Positions 57,675 through 64,000 of a stretch of DNA of 64,000 nt are shown here, in pieces. Position 1 is the stretch's first letter; every line of letters starts with the position of its first letter. The DNA lies in assembly GCF_003573695.1 (NCBI RefSeq), contig NC_039362.1, forward strand, positions 109,285,120 through 109,349,119. Direction: 5' to 3'. The stretch comes from Papaver somniferum. Taxonomy: Eukaryota > Streptophyta > Magnoliopsida > Ranunculales > Papaveraceae. Under the pieces are notes generated by a model that saw only the letters and a list, made by a program, of their open reading frames with translations, had not been told where the DNA came from and ran no database searches. Made by a program: the position numbers and the translations under genes.

Positions 57675-60339
57675 GTGATGAATCCTTTTGGAACAATACA
57701 TACGGTTCACAAGACCATGCATACTATGGTAATGATTTTCAGTCTCACTCTTACAATAGCTTCCAACCATATGTGGGATATAATCAAAACCAATCTTTTG
57801 GCTGCGATGACTATTCTACAAGACTTTGGTGATTATTCTCATACATCGCAGCAACCTTTTGGTGGCTATGTAAGTGGACAATCACAAGGATGGGGGATAG
57901 TTATACTTCTCATACGTTCCAATCTAGTTTCTTACAGATGCTAATGATTCATGGATTTGCGACGTACATGGAACCAGATTAACTCAACTCCCAACGTGCC
58001 AAGTTTCGTACCAAGTGAAACATATGATAGTGTATTTAGACCTATTTCGGATCGTAGTTATGATCTTTCACTCATTCAACGGGAAGAGACGTGGTCTAAA
58101 GAATCTATTGTGAGTAGTAACGGAAAACGTGTTAACATAAAGAAACTCTTTAAGAAATATGAGCAGTTGGAAGAAGAGGGAGCAACGGAAGAGACTCTTC
58201 AAGCAATTTCTAGGACCATACATGATGAGGTTAACCGCCGTGTGGATAATGGAGAAGAGCCCCAAGAAGAAAATTCCGAGGATGATGAACCTTTGAAAAA
58301 GGTTGATAATGACGGTGCTACTAGCTCAACTCATGATCATAATGATCATTCTCATATTCAAAAGGAAGAAGTTGAGTCTAGAAACACTACAATTATTGAT
58401 GGTAAGTAGAGTTGGCAAACGGGCGGGCCGGGGCTGGCTTGTTACGGGTTACACGGGTTCGGGTTAACACGGGCCAAAACCTGCGGGTCGATATTCTTCA
58501 CGGGTGGTCATTTCTTCAACCCGCGCCCGTAACGGGTAAAGCTTGCGGGTTCACGGGTTACCCGGCTTGTTTAGTTAAAATCAAAATTAAAGCTCAATTT
58601 TAATTAAAAATAAAATGAGTACAGATTACATCTTTTTGCAATTGCAACATCTAAAACAGTAAACCTAGTTTACTCCAGAAGCGAAATTAAAGCTTAATTT
58701 TAAAGGAAGACAACAATGGGGCTTTCTAATCATTCATCTAATCCCCAGCTTCAATAGCATTCCACTTTCATTTCATTCATAGATCCAAGACCAACTCTTT
58801 CTTCCCTGTTTTTTCTTTCTACAATACAATCACAATCTCTTCCAATTCCTCCCTTCAATTCACCAAAAACAAAATTCAAAAAAAAATTCACCAAAATTGA
58901 ACATAAATAGACAGTGATTTGCAAAAATTGAAACCTTGAGCAACTTACTCTTTAGCACCTTTTTTTTCTGACAACAAAAACCACAACAAAAATCAAAACC
59001 TAGAAAAAAAATTCAATTTGAAACTAAAATTGAAAAAGAGGGGTCAAAATTAGGGCATACCCTTTTAACATTCTCTTCTTTTATATTCTCAAATCTCAAT
59101 TAACTGCAACGACACATTAAATCAAATGAATCAGATCAAATCCTCGAAAACTAATCAAACCCCTAAACAATAATCAAACCAAATCCCCAAATCAAACTAT
59201 CGATCTAACAGGATTACGGGAACTTCTTCTTCTTCAACTTCTGGCTCTTCATTCTTAACCTTTATAGTAGCTCTCTTTGTGTTCTTCACTGCATGTTTCC
59301 TCTTCTTCACCTTCTTCTCAATTTATGGATTATTTTCTGGTTTTAAGTAACCAATTACCACCAGCAACAAACCCATCTCAACTTCGATTACAGTCACTAG
59401 ATTTATATCCAGTGAATCATTGAATCATTCGCATCTTTTCTTCAGCAACACACGAGAAAGGACAAAAGAAATATTCTCTTCTTATCAATTAATTCGACCA
59501 ACAAGAAAAGAAACATAGCAACAGCAGCTGATACTTAATCAACAGCCGGAGAAATGATGGAGGTGGTGAGGAGGCGCAGCCGCAGAAGAAGATAATATGG
59601 GGAGAAGAAAGAAAAGAAAGAGGAAGAAGAAATGAAAAGATATCTGTCTGCTCAGATTTTTGATGTTTTTATACCTTAAACGTAGGGATATGATTAACCC
59701 TAGATAATCCAACGGCGATAATGAAATGTTGTTTATTAATTATTATTATACACGGGTTAACAGGTTTACCCGCGGGTTTATGGGTCGGGCACGGGTTAAC
59801 CCGTTTTCCCACAAGCCACCAATTCTCTAACCCGAACCCGGCTTGTTTATAACCCAGCCAAGCCGGGTTCGGGTTTTCACGGGCTGGGCACGGGTTAATC
59901 CGAGGGTTTCGGCTTGTTTGCCAGCTTTAATGGTAAGACTTATGTTGTGTATGAGAGCGATGATGATTATGACTTCTTTGTGCATCCTACCCCAAATCCA
60001 GAGATAGTTGATACAGTCGATACTTTGAATGAGAAGTCAACTTGTGATGAAGAACATAAAGATTACGATAATTTGCTTATGGAAGATTCTGATTTCTTTT
60101 CTGATGAGGAGGACTTGGTTATAGAAAAAACCAATGAATGTCTTACCAAGAGTGAGAATGATGATACTTGTGATGTAAGAATGGAAGTGTCCGGCAGTAC
60201 CGAGGATCCGGCAACACACGAGGTTTTGCAAGGTTTGTCTAACCCTTTATGTGAATCTCTATCTAATGATGATCCTCCCACACTTGAAGTAGTTTCTCAT
60301 AGAGTTGGTAACCCATCTTTTAGGAAAGTGCCTCATTAG
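57675..60339 (+). pseudogene. LARD internal ORF, frameshifted and split by a hAT element
   Basis: The first part (57675-57960) reads as an Asn/Gln/Tyr/Ser-rich N-terminus in alternating frames (SQQPFGGYVSGQSQG), so it carries small frameshifts. The clear frame 57951-58406 contains STPNVPSFVPSETYDSVF and a helical RVNIKKLFKKYEQLEEE segment followed by an acidic tail. The hAT element interrupts it at 58407. With one ATGGTAAG copy removed, IIDGK joins TYVVYESDDDYDFF on the far side, and the frame runs acidic to the stop at 60339. I do not recognise the protein; it may be a gag-like product typical of this repeat family. Confidence 0.65.
58407..59929. mobile_element. Non-autonomous hAT-type transposon
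   Basis: The ends TAGAGTTGGCAAAC and GTTTGCCAGCTTTA are imperfect inverted repeats flanked by the exact 8 bp duplication ATGGTAAG (58399-58406 and 59930-59937). The (A)G(G/A)GTTGGCAAACGGGC start is familiar from plant hAT elements. Both subterminal regions (58420-58570 and 59750-59915) are dense in CGGGTTAACCCG-type motifs in both orientations. At 1523 bp it has no transposase. A minus-strand stretch at 59335-59212 reads as Lys/Glu-rich protein (KKRKHAVKNTKRATIKV), which might be captured host sequence. Confidence 0.9.
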
Positions 60340-62210
60340 GGGCTGGAATTGTGTACTTCTAAAATTCTTTCCGAATTTCTTGCTTCCAAGTATCCACCAT
60401 ATGTGTTTGAGTCTAACACCGTGCATGTTTGCCAAGAGGAACCGGTAGAAGTTCCTTCCACTTATGTTCTGTATACATTTCCGAGTGTTGAAAAGACTAA
60501 GTGTGGGGGTGATTCTCGTGGGATGATAATTTAATTTTTCCCACTATTTGCTAATATTCTTGTGAAGCTATTGTTATATATGCAGATTGTTTTATGGGTA
60601 GACCGCCAAATTTGCTATATATGCAGATTGTTTTATGGGTAGACCCCAAATTTTCAGACTGTTGATATATGGGGAATCTATTTTGAACGTTACTCGTATA
60701 CGTCAATCAGCTGAACAATTCCAATTCTTACTTCCTTGTCTTTTTCAAGTATTCCTCTTATTATTTTTGCAATGGTTTGAAACATTGAGGACAATGTTTG
60801 ATTTAAGTGTGGGGGTAGGGTTCAATAAGAAAAAAATTGACGTATGCAAAACTCCAACTTTTAGAGATTTTTGAAAAATTTAGAATAAACACTAACCTTT
60901 CTAAGTAGATGGCATTTTTTCTTGACGATGAGGCATATATTGGCTGAGTTGGGATTAGATGCCAACTAAATAGCTTGTTTAGTGTTTATTCTCTATTGTT
61001 CAGAAATAGCTATGAGTTGGAGTATCAGTTTATGTAATTTGTATATAATTTGTAGAGTTTGATGCCTTTGGTTTTTTTTTTTTAAAATAGAAAAAAATTG
61101 CATGATAAACTTCAAAATCTAGAAACTTGTGCGTTCAGGATGACACTAAACAATATAAGTGGACGGAACCATCTTGGTTGCAGGAGTAGAGGAACCAAAA
61201 AATATAGTCAAAAAAACATAGCTCAGGTGTTAGAAATAACATGATAGTTGTTACCATATCTCGGAATCGTCACCATATCACCTTCTGTTTTTATTTTTGC
61301 AAACTTTTTGTTTCTTTAAGTGATTTGGTGGGTCACTAACATCGAATTGTTATTACTGCTAGGATGAAATAGAGTGATTGAGTTATTAAAAAAAAAAGAC
61401 CAGACCAATTCGACCAATCGGAGTATATATGAAAAAGAAAATAGATTGACACTTGGATAGCAATATGTGTGTGTTCTCCCTTTACCGTCGCCTAAACAAG
61501 CGTGGAATGCAGGATCCATGGGAATTACCATGTAATCTGCTGACAAGAAGCATGCGCTTAGATCCAAAAGATCTAATCATGTTGTCAATTTAAAAAGGAA
61601 AAAAAAAAGTGAAAAAAGAAAAAGAAAAAAAAAGTTATTATTATTATTGTTCAATTAATAAATCGATCGCTGGTTCCCCTGTATTTTCCAGTCGAGTTGA
61701 TCTAGAATTAGGATTATCGATCACTGGTTCCCGTGTACATGCCAGTTGAGTTGATAGTATCTCAATCCATTAGGATAGGTTCATCTTGGCGGTGACCTTC
61801 AAACAGATATGGGAAACGCGGATCACTTTAGTCAACATTCGCAAACATCTACCTTTGTGTCCATCTTCTTAATCTATTCATGTGTGATTGTGGTTAGTTA
61901 GATTCTGAGTATTGTGGTTTGTTCGACTTTCTGAGTAGAGCTTTTTTTACTTATATATGAATTGGATTGCATCAAGGTACCTCCTCTTGTAGTCATTTTG
62001 GATTCGTTCATAGATTCTTCACAGGTAGCTCAAATTTGGAGTAAAAGGTTTTGTAGGTATACCTCTTGTAAACCTTCACGAGACTATAACTCGTCCAATA
62101 GGGACACCTAGGGGTTCAAAGGCTTGTTACATTCGCTAAAAGTAACCGTAATCTCGACGACATGGAGTTGTTGTAATTTTGTTTTGTTTGCTCGAGGACT
62201 AACAAGGATT
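60340..62210 (+). other. LARD 3' internal region, no gene seen
   Basis: It has purine-rich tracts AAGTGTGGGGG at about 60499 and 60804, a short duplicated phrase (ATATATGCAGATTGTTTTATGGGTAGAC, at 60576 and 60616, described by position only in part), a run of A/T tracts, and no coding signal. A small repeated phrase around GATC..TGGTTCCC(G/C)TGTA occurs near 61665 and 61720. Confidence 0.5.
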
Positions 62211-62225
62211 AAGTGTGGGGGAATT
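62211..62225 (+). other. Polypurine tract of the LARD-like element
   Basis: AAGTGTGGGGGAATT lies directly before the second LTR at 62226. It is the third occurrence of this tract in the element. Confidence 0.75.
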
Positions 62226-64000
62226 TGATAGGTGTCTAAAACACCCAATTTTGATAACAATTTCTCATGCTTTTCTTTTTAATCTTGTATTTTTATATAT
62301 TACGTTTGTTTTTATTTCTTTTTAGGTATAATGACTTAATTTGTATAAAGGAAGAAAAAGGCGTCGAAATGGGGCGTAGCGGCTTGTGTGCTTAAAGCTC
62401 ATGTCAACAAATTGGAGACTATGGATTTCGACGACGAAACTGGAGCTAAGAGAAAATTTAATTTGCTTTATTGCGGTCAGAGAAATGCAAGGGCATGGAC
62501 TTGAAATGGAGCTCGTGTGCCGGCAATATGAACCGGAGTAGCTGAGCGTCTGAGACTGTCTGAAGTCATTATGAAGTGGGCTTAACATTTGCTAAGAAGG
62601 TGAAGTGGGCCATTAAATGGTTAGTGGACTTTACCACAAGGGTGCTGCACGTGTGTGCTTGTAAAACAACTCAGAAATGATATTTAGGATTTCATTCGAT
62701 AACCTTCATCAGCCAAGAAGAAAAGCCGAGCTCTCTCCGTCGGAGTCTGCTGTTACTGCTCTATCTGGCTGCCGTTATTCAAGCTTTGCCGGCAGATGAA
62801 ACAAGGTTCCGATGGGTCTTCTCGGAGGTCTAGAAAAACACCGAGCAGGTGGTATGAGTTCAGGAAAGAATGAGTTCTATCTGGATATAGTTTGAAGACA
62901 AGAAAATTCAGGGAAGAAGCTGATCTTGCTGCCATTGATTATTGTTGTTGAATAATGAAGAATAGGAAGCTTATAAGAGTTTGTTCGATCTCAATACAGA
63001 ATGGGTTAGCATCAAATTCGAATGAATCAGACTTGGACAGGGATTGGCCGTGAAGTTCAGATGAGGAAATTTAGGTGTTGCCGTTGATTTGTTATATATC
63101 GGCTATGAACTGAATGGTTATATTTAAAATGTGTATCTGAATGATTAAGAGCCATGGTTTTGTGTTATATCGCTAACAGGGAAGGAGATGGAATGATTTT
63201 AAGAATCAACAACGAGTTTAATGTGTATCACCAACTTCTGGCATACGAGGTGTTTGTGAAAACCCCTGAGTAAACATAGTCTCAGTCACGACCAGTTCTC
63301 TTTAGTTATTTGCAGCTGCTAGCTACAGTTCATTGCTGAGTACATGGGTTAGTTCAGGGTCAAGTTCAGCATTCGATTTAAACATAGAAATACACGGCAC
63401 AAAGGGTGCAGTTTGAGTATTTGTATCTTGAGCCACAGCTACAGGCTTGAGTCTTTGCTGTGGGTTCAGAGTTCAAGGTTTTCTCAGCGGTGGGACTTGA
63501 TTTAGAAGTCAGATGGCCAAGGAAAGTAGGTTGTACTTGGAATTGAGTTTCAATACGACAAGTCAGGGAAAGAAGTGTACGAGTTTGAGAAGTATTTTCC
63601 AAGTTTCCGAGCCAACAAGTGTGTTTCCGATGGTTTTCTGTGGTTCAATTGGTTAATGAATGGCCTAGATGTTGGCTGAGATTTGGAAATCTGGAGAGTT
63701 TGTGTGTATTAAGAAAGTGGGGCGTTTGCCCGATTCGATTTTGCAGGGATCAGAAGTTATAAAAAGGAGGAGAAGAAAGTTACTGGAGGATCATCATATA
63801 CCCCCTTGCGACTGTTTTCACAACCAACAGAGAGGAGCTCTATGCTCCTCTCCAATCATCATCACCACCTGCACAATCATATACCGCCTGCATACTATTA
63901 CCATCTGCATACCATCATCTGCGTCCACCTGCATCTCCACCAGCATCGTCTTCTCCATCACCTGCATACATCCCACCACCAACACCAGCAGCTATCGCAT
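62226..64000 (+). repeat. 3' LTR of the LARD-like element, cut by the window edge
   Basis: It matches 54693 onward with scattered differences and small indels, including the TATA box at 63758-63767 and the start of the CATCACC-rich leader. About 1 kb more would lie beyond the window. Confidence 0.87.

Larger units (their letters stand above)
54693..64000 (+). mobile_element. Pol-less Gypsy-type LTR element (LARD-like), running off the right edge
   Basis: LTRs start at 54693 and 62226 with TGATAGGTGTCTAAA(A/G)CACC. The first is 2770 bp; the second is cut by the window end after 1775 bp. The left flank is AGTCT, which should reappear after the second LTR outside the window. The 4.76 kb internal region has a primer site, a decayed ORF split by a hAT element, and three AAGTGTGGGGG tracts. 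No reverse transcriptase or integrase was found. Long LTRs, a non-pol interior and a Gypsy-type primer site fit large retrotransposon derivatives (LARDs). Confidence 0.87.

Overview
This window looks like repeat-rich nuclear DNA from a eudicot plant. It is AT-rich, has GT-AG introns, and carries plant LTR retrotransposons, MITEs and a plant organelle-type PPR gene. A Bet v 1/major-latex-protein exon and the retrotransposon style would fit a poppy relative, but that is only an inference. One gene looks intact: an intronless E-class PPR gene (21967-23988, minus) closely resembling Arabidopsis SLO1, a mitochondrial RNA-editing factor. No tRNA, rRNA or CRISPR array was seen.

Left part (1-24.9 kb). 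A two-exon minus-strand gene runs off the left edge with one in-frame stop; its intron holds a cluster of GCCGGC hairpins. Next come a 5'-truncated LINE tail, a complete 8.9 kb gag-only LTR retrotransposon on the minus strand (4548-13447, TSD GGAAG), a Stowaway MITE, a 1.85 kb Mutator-like non-autonomous element packed with about 24 GTTCGGT/ACCGAAC motifs, and a Harbinger-type MITE lying inside poly(A)-binding-protein-like debris. A broken major-latex-protein exon with three tandem 3' repeats, a second PABP pseudogene, the SLO1-like gene and a one-stop repetitive ORF follow.

Middle part (25.0-40.3 kb). Two more copies of the same gag-only family lie head to tail on the plus strand and share their middle LTR, giving LTR-internal-LTR-internal-LTR. 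Each has a tRNA-Met-type primer site, a broken gag with a CCHC knuckle, no reverse transcriptase or integrase, and several purine tracts before the 3' LTR.

Right part (40.3-64 kb). This is a nest. The oldest layer is a Copia element on the minus strand. A Gypsy element (44608-53833, TSD CCATG) is inserted between its protease and integrase. A second, pol-less Gypsy-type element (54693 to beyond the right edge) interrupts its gag. That last element in turn carries a hAT-type non-autonomous transposon (58407-59929, TSD ATGGTAAG) in the middle of its ORF. The Gypsy 5' LTR contains a 222 bp copy of the element's own reverse-transcriptase gene.

Apart from the PPR gene, nearly everything recognised is mobile DNA or gene debris. 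The most interesting signals are the patched LTR, the shared-LTR tandem array, and the recurring clusters of short GC-rich motifs in alternating orientation found in otherwise unrelated elements.
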